Shown here: piece after piece, positions 49,970 to 58,969 of the stretch | Numbering within the stretch: position 1 is the first letter of the stretch | How the letters are laid out: every line of letters starts with the position of its first letter | Assembly (NCBI GenBank): GCA_947623175.1 | Contig: CANQGK010000016.1 | Span: 1 to 63,465, forward strand | From: an uncultured Clostridia bacterium | GTDB lineage: Bacteria > Bacillota > Clostridia > Oscillospirales > Acutalibacteraceae | DNA length: 63,465 nucleotides | Direction: 5' to 3' | Position numbers and translations under genes: made by a program | Notes under the pieces: generated by a model | Databases searched by the model: none | The model's input: the letters and a program-made list of their open reading frames with translations, nothing else | Told to the model about the DNA's origin: nothing

Positions 49970-51331
49970 TTAAAGCACGAAGTAACTGAACGCCTCGATA
50001 AGACAAATCACCGCGTAGACGATTACCGGAACCGAGGTGAAAAACAGGGTAAACCTGCGCTTGCTCGGAGTCAGCATGTCGGGCGTCGAGAACCTGTAAA
50101 CCGAATCGTCTTTTTTGCCGAGCATAAACAGCGCTACGATGCCGAGAAGCAAACAAACTACCAAAAATACGGCGTAGGAGGTGTTTTTGGCGGCGTCCGA
50201 AATGCTCGAGGGCAGGTAGTCGAAAAGGAGCGATATGCCGTTGTTGAAGGCGTGAATCGCCATGGCTATCAAAATCGTGCCGCTCTTTACGGTGACAAAG
50301 CCCAGCACCAGACCTACCAAAAACGCAAAGGGCATTTGCTCAAAATTGCCATGCATAAGCCCGAACATTACCGCCGATACAATAACGGCAAAGCCCTCGC
50401 CGAACTTTTTCAAATAACCCAAAACGACGCCGCGACAGGCAAATTCCTCCGCTAAAGCCGGAACCACTATCGTGGACAGCACCGAAAGAATAAATCCGGG
50501 TACGCCGACCGGATTGTCGGGCCAGGGAACCTCGTAACCGATGTCGGAGCTTTGGAAAATCGAGTCCAAAAAAGAGGTCGCGATGTTGGCAAAGGCGCAG
50601 AAGGAAATTCCCATAAGAAATAGGGGAAAAGCCCTGCCTTTTTGCGGCTTGGAAAAGCTTATGAGGGAGCTTATCCGTACGTTGGCGATCTTAAATACCA
50701 CCAAAAAAGGTACGGTAAAGGCGATAATCGAAAATAGGATCTGCTGAACCTGTAAAACCGCCGGCTCCCAGAGAATATCCGCCGCCGAGCCGGCTCCCTT
50801 GAATATCGCGGCGACAATAACCGTCGCCAGATTTAAAAGAAAGGTGATCGCGCTCATCAATATGAAGGTCGCGCCGACTATGTTGGACGCGTTTCTTATC
50901 TGCGACTTTTCCTTTTGCTCGGGCGATATATAATACATGTTGGGATTGGTCACCGGGGTAAAGAGCATGCCGTTAAGCTCCTCGGGGGTTATCCGACGCG
51001 GAACAAACCCCTGCCCGCCGGGATTTTGCGGATTAAAGCTTTGAAACGACTGCCTCTGCGGATTAAAACTTTGCGAGTTAAACGCCGCCGGATTACCCTG
51101 CGGAACAAACCCCTGCGAAGCCCCGCCGACAGACATCTTTGCCGCCTGCCGACTCGGATCCTGCTTGTTCGGAATTTGCGGGTTCGGATTTTGTAAATCC
51201 GCGCCGCCTTGGTTCGAATTTTCTTCGTTCGGAACTTGTAAGTCTGGGCTACCCTGTTCAGCTGCTCGCGGGGTAGAGGGTAGTTTGTTAGTATCATCTT
51301 GGTTCGGAACTAAAGAATCTCCGCCCTGCAA
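49970..51331 (-). CDS. CPBP-family intramembrane metalloprotease with Asn/Gln/Pro-rich head
   Basis: 453 residues from the TTG at 51331. About 130 N-terminal residues are low-complexity (repeats such as VPNxxDxxxLPSTPRAA and SFNPQ/GFVPQG). Eight or so membrane helices follow, with the CPBP motifs EEFACRGVVLGYL (Glu-Glu and Arg) and FGLMHGN (His), as in type II CAAX and bacteriocin-immunity proteases. The frame stays open upstream through another repeat to about 51404. An ATT at 51397, 6 nt after AGGTGA, has the better ribosome binding site and would give 475 residues; the TTG has none. The true start is unresolved. Confidence 0.85.
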   Translation of the reverse strand: MQGGDSLVPNQDDTNKLPSTPRAAEQGSPDLQVPNEENSNQGGADLQNPNPQIPNKQDPSRQAAKMSVGGASQGFVPQGNPAAFNSQSFNPQRQSFQSFNPQNPGGQGFVPRRITPEELNGMLFTPVTNPNMYYISPEQKEKSQIRNASNIVGATFILMSAITFLLNLATVIVAAIFKGAGSAADILWEPAVLQVQQILFSIIAFTVPFLVVFKIANVRISSLISFSKPQKGRAFPLFLMGISFCAFANIATSFLDSIFQSSDIGYEVPWPDNPVGVPGFILSVLSTIVVPALAEEFACRGVVLGYLKKFGEGFAVIVSAVMFGLMHGNFEQMPFAFLVGLVLGFVTVKSGTILIAMAIHAFNNGISLLFDYLPSSISDAAKNTSYAVFLVVCLLLGIVALFMLGKKDDSVYRFSTPDMLTPSKRRFTLFFTSVPVIVYAVICLIEAFSYFVL

Positions 51332-51471
51332 ATCTGCTGCACGCGGGGTAGAAAGTTGTAAATCTGTACGATCTTCATTCGGAACTAAAAAAGAAATGGT
51401 AAGTCACCTGCTTTCGGGAAATTTCCGCTTTTGCTCCTCATTCTCCTTAACGGTTTTCTGCACCGGAAATA

Positions 51472-54081
51472 TCACTCCGCCTCTTCGCCGGAAGTATCAC
51501 CACCGACTTCGCCGGAGTCAACATCATCGGCGACATCGCCGATATCGCCGCCTTCGACAACTTCATCCGCACCGCCGACATCGCCGGCATCGGCTTCCGC
51601 CGCCTCGGGCTTCGCGGTTTCCTCCTCGTCGCTGTGCTCGGTGAGCGCAACCGAAAGGATTTTTTCTCCTTCGGCGACACGCATTACCCGTACACCCTTG
51701 GCAGGACGGGCAAATACGGAAATATCGCCGCTGAATATGCGAATCACTATGCCGTTTGACGCCATCATGATCACGTCGTCAAGCTCGGTCACCGGAATGG
51801 TAGCCGCAACCTTGCCGTACTTCTCGGTGCGGTAGTTTATGAGCCCCTTGCCGCCGCGCGACTGCAGACGGTAGTCCTCAATATTGCTTGTTCTGCCGTA
51901 TCCGCTCTCGGTTATCGTGAGAATGCGGGCACCCTCGCCGACTATAGCCATGTCGATTACCGAGTCGCCCTCGCGCATGCTGATGGCGCGTACACCACGC
52001 GCCGCCCTGCCGACAGCGCGCACATCGCTTTCCTTGAACCGAATGGCGTAACCGTCGCGCGTGGCAATGAAAATGTTCTGCGACCCGTCGGTCAAGCGTA
52101 CAAACCCGAGCTCGTCATCCTCGTCAATGGATATCGCTATGATGCCGCTCTTGCGGGTGTTGCGAAATTCGGAAACCTTCGTGCGCTTGATGATGCCCTT
52201 TTTGGTTACCATCGCAATGTACTTCTCTTCGTCAAGCTCGCTTGCGGGTAAGATAACCGTGATTTTCTCCTCCGGCATGAGCGGTAAAATGTTTACGAGA
52301 TTCATGCCCTTTGAGGTGCGCGAACCCTCGGGAATTTCGTAGGCTTTTATGCGATACATTCTGCCCAAATTGGAAAATAACATGATGTAATCGTGAGAGG
52401 AGCAGACAAACATGTTCTCGATCTCGTCCTCCTCACGGGTGGTCATGCCGGTGATGCCTCTGCCGCCGCGGTGCTGTACGTTGTAAGTATCCGCGGAAAG
52501 CCGCTTGATATACCCGTTTACCGTCTTGGTGAGCACACAATCCTCCTCGGGAATGAGATCCTCAATGTCGACCTCGCCCGCAACCTCGGAAATTTCGGTG
52601 CGCCGCTCGTCGGAAAACTTGTCACGCAGATTTAAAGCCTCGGTCTTTACAATGTCGAGGATTTTTTCGCGACTTGCGAGAATTTCCTCACATTCCTTGA
52701 TAAAGGCATGCTTTTCTTCCAATTCGTCGAGAATTTTCTGCTTCTCGAGACCTGCAAGCTTGCCGAGCTGCATCTGAACGATGGCGGTAGTCTGGATGTC
52801 GTCGAGCCCGAACCGCTCGGACAACGCTTCCTTGCTTTCGGGAATGGTCTTGCTGTTTCGGATAATGGCGATAACCTCGTCGATAAAATCGAGCGCTACC
52901 TTTAAGCCCTCCAAAATGTGGGCGCGCTCCTCCGCCTTGCGCTTGTCATAGGCGGTTCTGCGATAGATAATGTCGTATTGAAAATCGATGCAGTTTTGAA
53001 GCATCTCCTTGAGAGTCAAAATCTGCGGCTTGCCGTTTACGATAGCCAGCAAAATTGCCCCGAAGGAGGACTGTAATGCGGTGTAACGGTAAAGCTTGTT
53101 AAGCACTACCTGAGGGTTTGCGTCCCTTTTGAGATCGACGATGATTCTGATACCGCCGTCCCGCTTGGAAGAATAATCGACTACGTCGTCGATGCCGTCG
53201 ATGCGCTTTTCGGCGGCTAAATCGTAAATCGCCTTTACCAGGTCCTGCTTTTTGACCTTGTAGGGGATCTCGGTAATAACTATGCGAAATCTGTCGTTTT
53301 TGGTCTCCTCGATTTCCGCCTTGCCGCGAAGCACTATCTTACCTCTGCCGGTAGCGTAGGCGGCGCGAATGCCGCTCCTGCCCATGATAATGCCGCCGGT
53401 CGGGAAATCGGGGCCCTTGATGTATTGGCAAATCTCCTGCAGATCCGCCTCCGGATTGTCGATAAGACAACACATACCGTCTATTACTTCGCCTAAATTA
53501 TGCGGCGGAATTTCGGTCGCCATACCTACCGCAATACCCGAGGAACCGTTTACGAGCAGCTGTGGGAACCTTACCGGCAAAACCTCCGGCTCCTGTAAGC
53601 GGTTGTCATAGTTGGGCGCAAAATCGACCGTTTCCTTGTCGATGTCGTCGAGCATTTGAAGCGAAAGTCGATTCATTCGCGACTCGGTGTAACGATAGGC
53701 GGCGGCAGGGTAACCGTCAATGTTGCCGAAGTTGCCATGCCCGTCTATAAGCGGGTACCGAAGCGAAAAATCCTGCGCCATACGCACCATCGCGTCGTAA
53801 ACCGATGCGTCGCCGTGGGGGTGGTATCTTCCCAAAACCGAACCTACCGTGTCGGCGCACTTGCGGTACGCCTTGTCCGGAGTCAGCCCGTTTTCGTACA
53901 TGGTGTAAAGTATTCTGCGGTGAACCGGCTTTAAGCCGTCGCGCACGTCGGGGATAGCGCGGCCTACCAATACCGACATGGAATATTGAAGCATGCTTTG
54001 CTTTACTTCGTCTACGATTTCGACCGGCACGATTTTGGTCTCTTCGTCGCTCGGCCAAATTACCTTTTCCTGTTGAGCCAT
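51472..54081 (-). CDS. gyrA: DNA gyrase subunit A
   Basis: 869 residues. Breakage-reunion subunit: catalytic tyrosine Tyr131 in AAAYRYTESRM, quinolone-determining region around GRYHPHGDASVYDAMVRM, the GyrA box QHRGGRG and six C-terminal beta-propeller blades. The residue matching E. coli Ser83 is alanine. The last ~50 residues are an Asp/Glu/Gly/Val-rich tail (AEADAGDVGGADEVVEGGD and on) of unusual length. It lies 14 bp after gyrB. Confidence 0.98.
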   Translation of the reverse strand: MAQQEKVIWPSDEETKIVPVEIVDEVKQSMLQYSMSVLVGRAIPDVRDGLKPVHRRILYTMYENGLTPDKAYRKCADTVGSVLGRYHPHGDASVYDAMVRMAQDFSLRYPLIDGHGNFGNIDGYPAAAYRYTESRMNRLSLQMLDDIDKETVDFAPNYDNRLQEPEVLPVRFPQLLVNGSSGIAVGMATEIPPHNLGEVIDGMCCLIDNPEADLQEICQYIKGPDFPTGGIIMGRSGIRAAYATGRGKIVLRGKAEIEETKNDRFRIVITEIPYKVKKQDLVKAIYDLAAEKRIDGIDDVVDYSSKRDGGIRIIVDLKRDANPQVVLNKLYRYTALQSSFGAILLAIVNGKPQILTLKEMLQNCIDFQYDIIYRRTAYDKRKAEERAHILEGLKVALDFIDEVIAIIRNSKTIPESKEALSERFGLDDIQTTAIVQMQLGKLAGLEKQKILDELEEKHAFIKECEEILASREKILDIVKTEALNLRDKFSDERRTEISEVAGEVDIEDLIPEEDCVLTKTVNGYIKRLSADTYNVQHRGGRGITGMTTREEDEIENMFVCSSHDYIMLFSNLGRMYRIKAYEIPEGSRTSKGMNLVNILPLMPEEKITVILPASELDEEKYIAMVTKKGIIKRTKVSEFRNTRKSGIIAISIDEDDELGFVRLTDGSQNIFIATRDGYAIRFKESDVRAVGRAARGVRAISMREGDSVIDMAIVGEGARILTITESGYGRTSNIEDYRLQSRGGKGLINYRTEKYGKVAATIPVTELDDVIMMASNGIVIRIFSGDISVFARPAKGVRVMRVAEGEKILSVALTEHSDEEETAKPEAAEADAGDVGGADEVVEGGDIGDVADDVDSGEVGGDTSGEEAE

Positions 54082-54095
54082 TCTGCCATCCCTCC

Positions 54096-56039
54096 TTAAA
54101 TATCAAGATCGGTCGCGTAAACCGCGTTGTCTTCTATAAATTTGCGGCGGGGCTCGACTTCTTCGCCCATGAGCACTCCGAAGGTCTCATCCGCCAGCGC
54201 GGCGTCCGCCATTGTTACCTTTAGCATCGTGCGGTGCTCGGGATCGAGCGTCGTCTCCCATAACTGCTCGGGATTCATCTCACCGAGACCCTTGTAGCGC
54301 TGAACGTCCACATTGCCGCCCAATTCCTCTATGTACCGGTCGCGCTCCTCCTCGGTAAAGGCGTCGAAGTACCGCTTGCCCTTGGCTACACGGAAAAGGG
54401 GAGGCTGTGCCAGATAAATGTGCCCCGTCTCGATAAGCGCCGGCATATAGCGGAAGAAAAAGGTCAAAAGCAGGGTTCTGATGTGACTTCCGTCGACGTC
54501 GGCATCCGCCATAATAACTATTTTATCGTATCTTAACTTTTCTATGTCAAAATTTTCGGCAATTCCGGTGCCGAGCGCCACTATGACCGGCGTGAGCTTG
54601 TCGTTGCCGTAAACCTTGTCCACCCGCGCCTTTTCCACGTTGAGCATCTTGCCCCAGAGCGGCAATATCGCCTGATAGGTGCTGTTTCTGCCCTCTACCG
54701 CGGAACCGCCGGCGGAGTCTCCCTCGACAATGAATATCTCGGTTTTGGTGGCGTCGTCCGAAATACAGTCCTTTAATTTCTCGGGCATGCGGGTTTTGCC
54801 GCCTATACCCGCTTTGTTGCGGGAGGCTTCTCTCGCTTTTTGCGCCGCCTCGCGCGCGTTTGACGCGGCGATGGCCTTGTCTATGATGATCTTCGCTTCG
54901 TCCGGATTTTCCTCAAGATAACGATAAAGCTTGTCGTTTACAAGATCTCTTACAAGCTTGCCTATAGAGGTGTTGCCGAGCTTCGCTTTGGTCTGACTTT
55001 CGAACTGAGCGTCGGCAAGCTTTACCGATACTACCGCAACGACGCCCTCCAAAACGTCCTCACCCTTGAGTCGGGGATTGCCCTCCTTGAGCTTTTTGAA
55101 ATCAAAAGCGTACTTGTTTATAACGTTGGCAAGACTCATCCGAAAACCCTGCTCATGCGTACCGCCGTCTACCGTGTGAAGGGTATTGGCAAAGGAAATA
55201 ATGCGGTTGTCGTAGGCGGTCGACCAAACGAGCGCCACCTCCGCCGTGCTGTCGGAGTCGCTTGCGGAAAGATATATGACGTCCTTGTTTAATTTTTCCT
55301 TTTTGATACCTTCGAGAATAAACTCTACGTAGGAGCGTATACCGCCCTCGTAACACAAATCGTCGCTGCGGTCGGGAACATCGGCGTCGCTTCGCTTGTC
55401 GGTCAGGATTATTCTTATACCGGCGTTAAGGAAGGACTGCTCGCGAAGCCGCTTTAAAAGGGTGTCGTAGTCGTACCTCGTCGTGTCGGTAAAAATCGAC
55501 GGATCCGGCTTAAAATAAACGGTGGTGCCGGTCTCGTCCGTGTCGCCCGTGATTTTAAGCGGCTCCTTGACCTTACCCTTTTCGTAGCGCTCCCTGTAAA
55601 TATGCTCGCCGTCCTTGACTTCTACCGTAAGCCAGGAGGACAGCGCGTTTACCACCGACGCGCCCACGCCGTGAAGACCGCCCGAAACCTTGTACCCGCC
55701 GCCGCCGAATTTTCCGCCGGCATGCAGAATGGTAAATACCACCGTCACGGTAGGTATGCCCTTTTGCGGATTTATACCCGTCGGGATGCCGCGGCCGTTG
55801 TCGGTGACCTTTATTACCCCGTCGTCAAGTATATCGACGGTGATTTTGTCACAGTGGCCCGCCAGAGCCTCGTCTATCGAGTTATCCACTATTTCGTATA
55901 CCAAATGGTGAAGACCGCGCTCGCCGGTAGAACCTATGTACATGCCGGGGCGCTTTCTTACCGCCTCTAACCCCTCCAATACCTGAATGGAATTTTCGTC
56001 ATAATTTTCGGTGACGGGGGTTGTGATCTCGTTTTCCAT
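54096..56039 (-). CDS. gyrB: DNA gyrase subunit B
   Basis: 647 residues. ATPase subunit: GHKL fold with ATP-binding EIVDNSIDEALAG and the TDNGRGIPTGI loop, transducer domain, and TOPRIM region with EGDSAGGSA and DADVDGSHIRTLLLTFF metal-binding motif. The C-terminal KYKGLGEMNPEQL-type signature (here RYKGLGEMNPEQLWETT) is intact. Length is normal for Firmicutes. It is 53 bp after the remB gene. Confidence 0.98.
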   Translation of the reverse strand: MENEITTPVTENYDENSIQVLEGLEAVRKRPGMYIGSTGERGLHHLVYEIVDNSIDEALAGHCDKITVDILDDGVIKVTDNGRGIPTGINPQKGIPTVTVVFTILHAGGKFGGGGYKVSGGLHGVGASVVNALSSWLTVEVKDGEHIYRERYEKGKVKEPLKITGDTDETGTTVYFKPDPSIFTDTTRYDYDTLLKRLREQSFLNAGIRIILTDKRSDADVPDRSDDLCYEGGIRSYVEFILEGIKKEKLNKDVIYLSASDSDSTAEVALVWSTAYDNRIISFANTLHTVDGGTHEQGFRMSLANVINKYAFDFKKLKEGNPRLKGEDVLEGVVAVVSVKLADAQFESQTKAKLGNTSIGKLVRDLVNDKLYRYLEENPDEAKIIIDKAIAASNAREAAQKAREASRNKAGIGGKTRMPEKLKDCISDDATKTEIFIVEGDSAGGSAVEGRNSTYQAILPLWGKMLNVEKARVDKVYGNDKLTPVIVALGTGIAENFDIEKLRYDKIVIMADADVDGSHIRTLLLTFFFRYMPALIETGHIYLAQPPLFRVAKGKRYFDAFTEEERDRYIEELGGNVDVQRYKGLGEMNPEQLWETTLDPEHRTMLKVTMADAALADETFGVLMGEEVEPRRKFIEDNAVYATDLDI

Positions 56040-56092
56040 TAAAAAAACAATCCTTTCGCAATGTATGCTTTCGCTTTTTGCCGTTTTTTGCT

Positions 56093-56368
56093 TTATAAAT
56101 TATTGTTTATTACGTTTGTGAAGTCCGATCGCTTCTGGAGCGTCGCGGAGGATATTTGGGAAATGTAAACCGTTTGCTTTTTGCTGTCGTCCGAGCAGAC
56201 TATAAAGGATTTCGGCAATTCATATGATACGGTTACCGCCTCGCCCTTTTTTTCCGCTCTCGTTAAAAATTCGCGGGTTCTTTTGGAAACGGTGGTGCTG
56301 TCCAAATCGAAAATACCTATAACGTCGCTCGACTTTATTACCGTTTCCTGTCCTAAATGTATGTACAC
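56093..56368 (-). CDS. remB: RemB/DUF370-family regulatory protein
   Basis: 91 residues. It begins MYIHLGQETVIKSSDVIGIFDLD, the pattern of extracellular-matrix regulator RemB (YaaB, DUF370), which sits between recF and gyrB in Firmicutes as here. The family relates to the RemA DNA-binding protein; molecular role in this clade is uncertain. It overlaps the recF 3' end by 16 bp. Confidence 0.9.
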   Translation of the reverse strand: MYIHLGQETVIKSSDVIGIFDLDSTTVSKRTREFLTRAEKKGEAVTVSYELPKSFIVCSDDSKKQTVYISQISSATLQKRSDFTNVINNNL

Positions 56369-57429
56369 CGTGACACCATTCCTTTGCTTATATTAAAAAC
56401 TCTGCCGCTCTCTAAATTTTTAATATTTGTCGGATCACAGCAGGTTATAAACGCCTGCATACCCTTGATGTGGTTAAGAATAAAATTCTGCCTTTCAATA
56501 TCAAGCTCGCTCATAACGTCGTCGAGCAAAAAGGTGGGGCTCTCGCCGACTTGTTTTTTTAAGACCGTCGCTTCGGCAAGCTTAAGGGAGAGAGCGACGC
56601 TGCGCTTTTGCCCCTGCGACGCATAATTGCGGGCGCTTATGCCGTTGATTTTAAAATCGAGATCGTCGCGGTGCGGTCCCACCGAGGTGGTACCCTTGTA
56701 CATGTCTTCTTTTCGGGAAGCTTTAAGCTTTTCGGTAAAATTTTCGCTTGCCGTGCAAACGTAGGCAGTGTCGAGAGCCTCTTTTCCCGAGGAAATGCCG
56801 GAATAAATTTCCTTCAAAGCCTTGTCCGCTTCCTTTACGTACCTTTGCCTCAAAGCGATGATTTTTTCACCGTTTGACGCCATTTCTTCCTCGAAAACAT
56901 CGAGCATCACCGAAAGTGTCGAGTCGTATCGAAAATCCTTTATAATTTTATTCCGTTGGGTTACCGCTCTCAGATAATTTCGCAGAAGATCTATATACGA
57001 GGGATAAAGCTGGCCTATCGCCGTGTCCAGAAATTTTCGCCGGAAAGCCGGGCCCTCGCCCACCGTTTTTAAATCGGCGGGGGAAAAGATGATGGCGTTA
57101 AAGCTTCCTGCGAGGCTTGCGGGCGCTTTCAGCTTATTTTGGTTTAAAAACGCCGTCCGCTTGTCCTCTATTTCGATCTCGGCTTCCTTTTTTATTCCCT
57201 CGGAGATAAAATCCATTGAAATTAAGGCTTTTGTTTCGCCGAATTTTACAAATTCTGCGTCCTTGCCGCCTCGAAAGCTCTTTGCGCCGGTAAAAAGCCA
57301 AATTGCCTCTAAAAAATTGGTTTTGCCCTGCGCGTTTTCGCCGCAGATGACGTTCATGCGGTCGCACGGTATTATTTCGGCGTTTTCTATATTGCGGAAA
57401 TTTTTACAGCTTATTTTTTCTACTTTCAT
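56353..57429 (-). CDS. recF: DNA replication and repair protein RecF
   Basis: 358 residues from ATG 57429 (MKVEKISCKNFRNIE); the upstream extension to 57501 overlaps yaaA and is not family-like. SMC-like ATPase that loads RecA at gaps with RecO and RecR. Walker A is GENAQGKTNF, the signature is YASQGQKRSVALSLKLAE, and Walker B is PTFLLDDVMSELD. ATGA overlap with yaaA. Confidence 0.97.
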   Translation of the reverse strand: MKVEKISCKNFRNIENAEIIPCDRMNVICGENAQGKTNFLEAIWLFTGAKSFRGGKDAEFVKFGETKALISMDFISEGIKKEAEIEIEDKRTAFLNQNKLKAPASLAGSFNAIIFSPADLKTVGEGPAFRRKFLDTAIGQLYPSYIDLLRNYLRAVTQRNKIIKDFRYDSTLSVMLDVFEEEMASNGEKIIALRQRYVKEADKALKEIYSGISSGKEALDTAYVCTASENFTEKLKASRKEDMYKGTTSVGPHRDDLDFKINGISARNYASQGQKRSVALSLKLAEATVLKKQVGESPTFLLDDVMSELDIERQNFILNHIKGMQAFITCCDPTNIKNLESGRVFNISKGMVSRCTYI

Positions 57430-57638
57430 ACTATTAAAATGCCGTCGTTTTGAAATTCCGCGGTATCGCCCGGGCGAAGCTTTTTGCCCCGCAGGGTGCA
57501 AATCTCGCCGTTTACCTTGACTTCGCCGTCCTGTATGAGAATTTTCGCCTGACCGCCGGTCGAAACTAAGCCGGCAAGCTTCATCGCGCTGTCAAGTCTT
57601 ATAAAGTCGTCCTTGATTTTAAGCCGATTAAACTCCAT
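57426..57638 (-). CDS. yaaA: S4-domain RNA-binding protein YaaA
   Basis: 70 residues, a lone S4 domain (FIRLDSAMKLAGLVSTGGQA, IQDGEVKVNGE). Found between dnaN and recF across Firmicutes and implicated in ribosome assembly. Both ends overlap neighbours by 1-4 bp, so it is tightly coupled. Confidence 0.93.
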   Translation of the reverse strand: MEFNRLKIKDDFIRLDSAMKLAGLVSTGGQAKILIQDGEVKVNGEICTLRGKKLRPGDTAEFQNDGILIV

Positions 57639-58753
57639 TACTTTAACCTCATGGGCATTATCATATACTTGAAAGCATAGTCCTCGACGTTTTCGTCTGT
57701 GGCGGGCAGAATAAGCACTCCCGCGTTAGGCCCGTTAAACAAAATTTGGATCTTTTCGGAGTCGCAGGCTCTCAGTGCCTCTGTTAAATAGCGGCTGTTA
57801 AGCCCTATTTCGAAGCTTTCGCCCTCAAGCTTCGCGTTAAAGGTCTCGGTGGCTCTGCCTACGGCGGTAGCGCAGGTAAATACCACGTTAAGCTCGTTGA
57901 AATAACAGCGTATCGGCGTTGCGAAGGATTCGCTTATAAGCAGTGATACGCGCTCGACCGTATTTATAAGCTCGCGGGTATTTACGATTACCTTTTGAGT
58001 ATAGGAGTCGGGAATGGTCTTTTGATAATTCACAAATTCGCCGTCGATAAGGCGGGAAATAAAGGAATAACCGTTTATTTCAAATGTGATAAGTCTCTCT
58101 CCCGCGATTATTTCAATATTGTCGGTATCCTCGTCTATAAGCTTTATCGCCTCGGTTACGGATTTTGACGATATGGTGAAGTTTATTCCCAAATCACCCG
58201 CAATTTTTTCGTTTCTTATGGCAAGCCGGTAACCGTCTATTGCTACGAGCCGGAAATATCCTTCGCCCGCCGAGATATTTATGCCGGTAAGTATAGGCTT
58301 TGCGCCTTCGTTCTGCGCGGCGGCAAAAACCGTGCCCTTTACCATATCGGCGAATAAACTGCCCTTTAATGAAAATCTGCGGCCGTCCTTGACCGTCGGC
58401 ATTTCGGGGAAGTCTACCGCCGCCATACCCATAATATCAAAGGACGCCTCGCCGCTTTTAATATTACAGTTAAGCTTGTCGTCGGCGGAAATCTCTACCG
58501 CGGTACCGTTAAGCTTTCTCAAGATATCGGCAAGCAGCTTTGCATTTATTACAATATCTCCCTCTTCTTCGCATTTTGCGTAAATTTCCTTTTTCATTCC
58601 TATTTCCAAATTATAAGAGATGAGGGAAATTTTGCCCTGCTCTGCCGAGATGAGTATTCCCTCCAATACCGGCATGGAGGTTTTTATGCTTACCGCTCTT
58701 TGAAGATGAGAGACGGCTTCCGACAGCATTGCTCGTTCAACAGAAAATTTCAT
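57638..58753 (-). CDS. dnaN: DNA polymerase III sliding clamp (beta subunit)
   Basis: 371 residues, three clamp domains. It starts MKFSVERAMLSEAVSHLQRAVS and ends with the conserved YMIMPMRL; the hydrophobic pocket region and domain linkers look normal. As a dimer it encircles DNA and tethers the polymerase. Separated from dnaA by a 216-bp origin-like spacer. Confidence 0.97.
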   Translation of the reverse strand: MKFSVERAMLSEAVSHLQRAVSIKTSMPVLEGILISAEQGKISLISYNLEIGMKKEIYAKCEEEGDIVINAKLLADILRKLNGTAVEISADDKLNCNIKSGEASFDIMGMAAVDFPEMPTVKDGRRFSLKGSLFADMVKGTVFAAAQNEGAKPILTGINISAGEGYFRLVAIDGYRLAIRNEKIAGDLGINFTISSKSVTEAIKLIDEDTDNIEIIAGERLITFEINGYSFISRLIDGEFVNYQKTIPDSYTQKVIVNTRELINTVERVSLLISESFATPIRCYFNELNVVFTCATAVGRATETFNAKLEGESFEIGLNSRYLTEALRACDSEKIQILFNGPNAGVLILPATDENVEDYAFKYMIMPMRLK

Positions 58754-58969
58754 TTTTTTTCCTCCTAAAAGAAAAGTAAAAATAACAGTAGTAATAAGAG
58801 CGGTTCAAACGGTGGATAACCGCCTTTAAGCGGCATAAAACAAGGATTTTTGCGGTGTATTTCAATGTTTACAAATTTTTTATTATTTTAAGCGTTTTTA
58901 AGCTGTCCACCCGTATGTTTATAACCGCCCTGTTTATAAACGTTTACGGTGTGGATAAAAATAAAAAAA
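58754..58969. other. Probable replication origin segment (dnaA-dnaN spacer)
   Basis: AT-rich spacer with DnaA-box-like sites on the minus strand: TTATCCACA (58958-58950, perfect) and TTATCCAC (58819-58812, 8 of 9), plus weaker CTGTCCACC near 58902. An AT-rich stretch near 58865-58895 could be an unwinding element. Position next to dnaA is typical for Firmicutes. No box cluster was found upstream of dnaA, and the gene order around is otherwise origin-typical. Confidence 0.65.

Noticed and set aside
54900..55970. Plus-strand ORFs opposite gyrA, gyrB, recF and dnaA
   Set aside because: All are antisense shadows of strongly conserved genes with no independent support.
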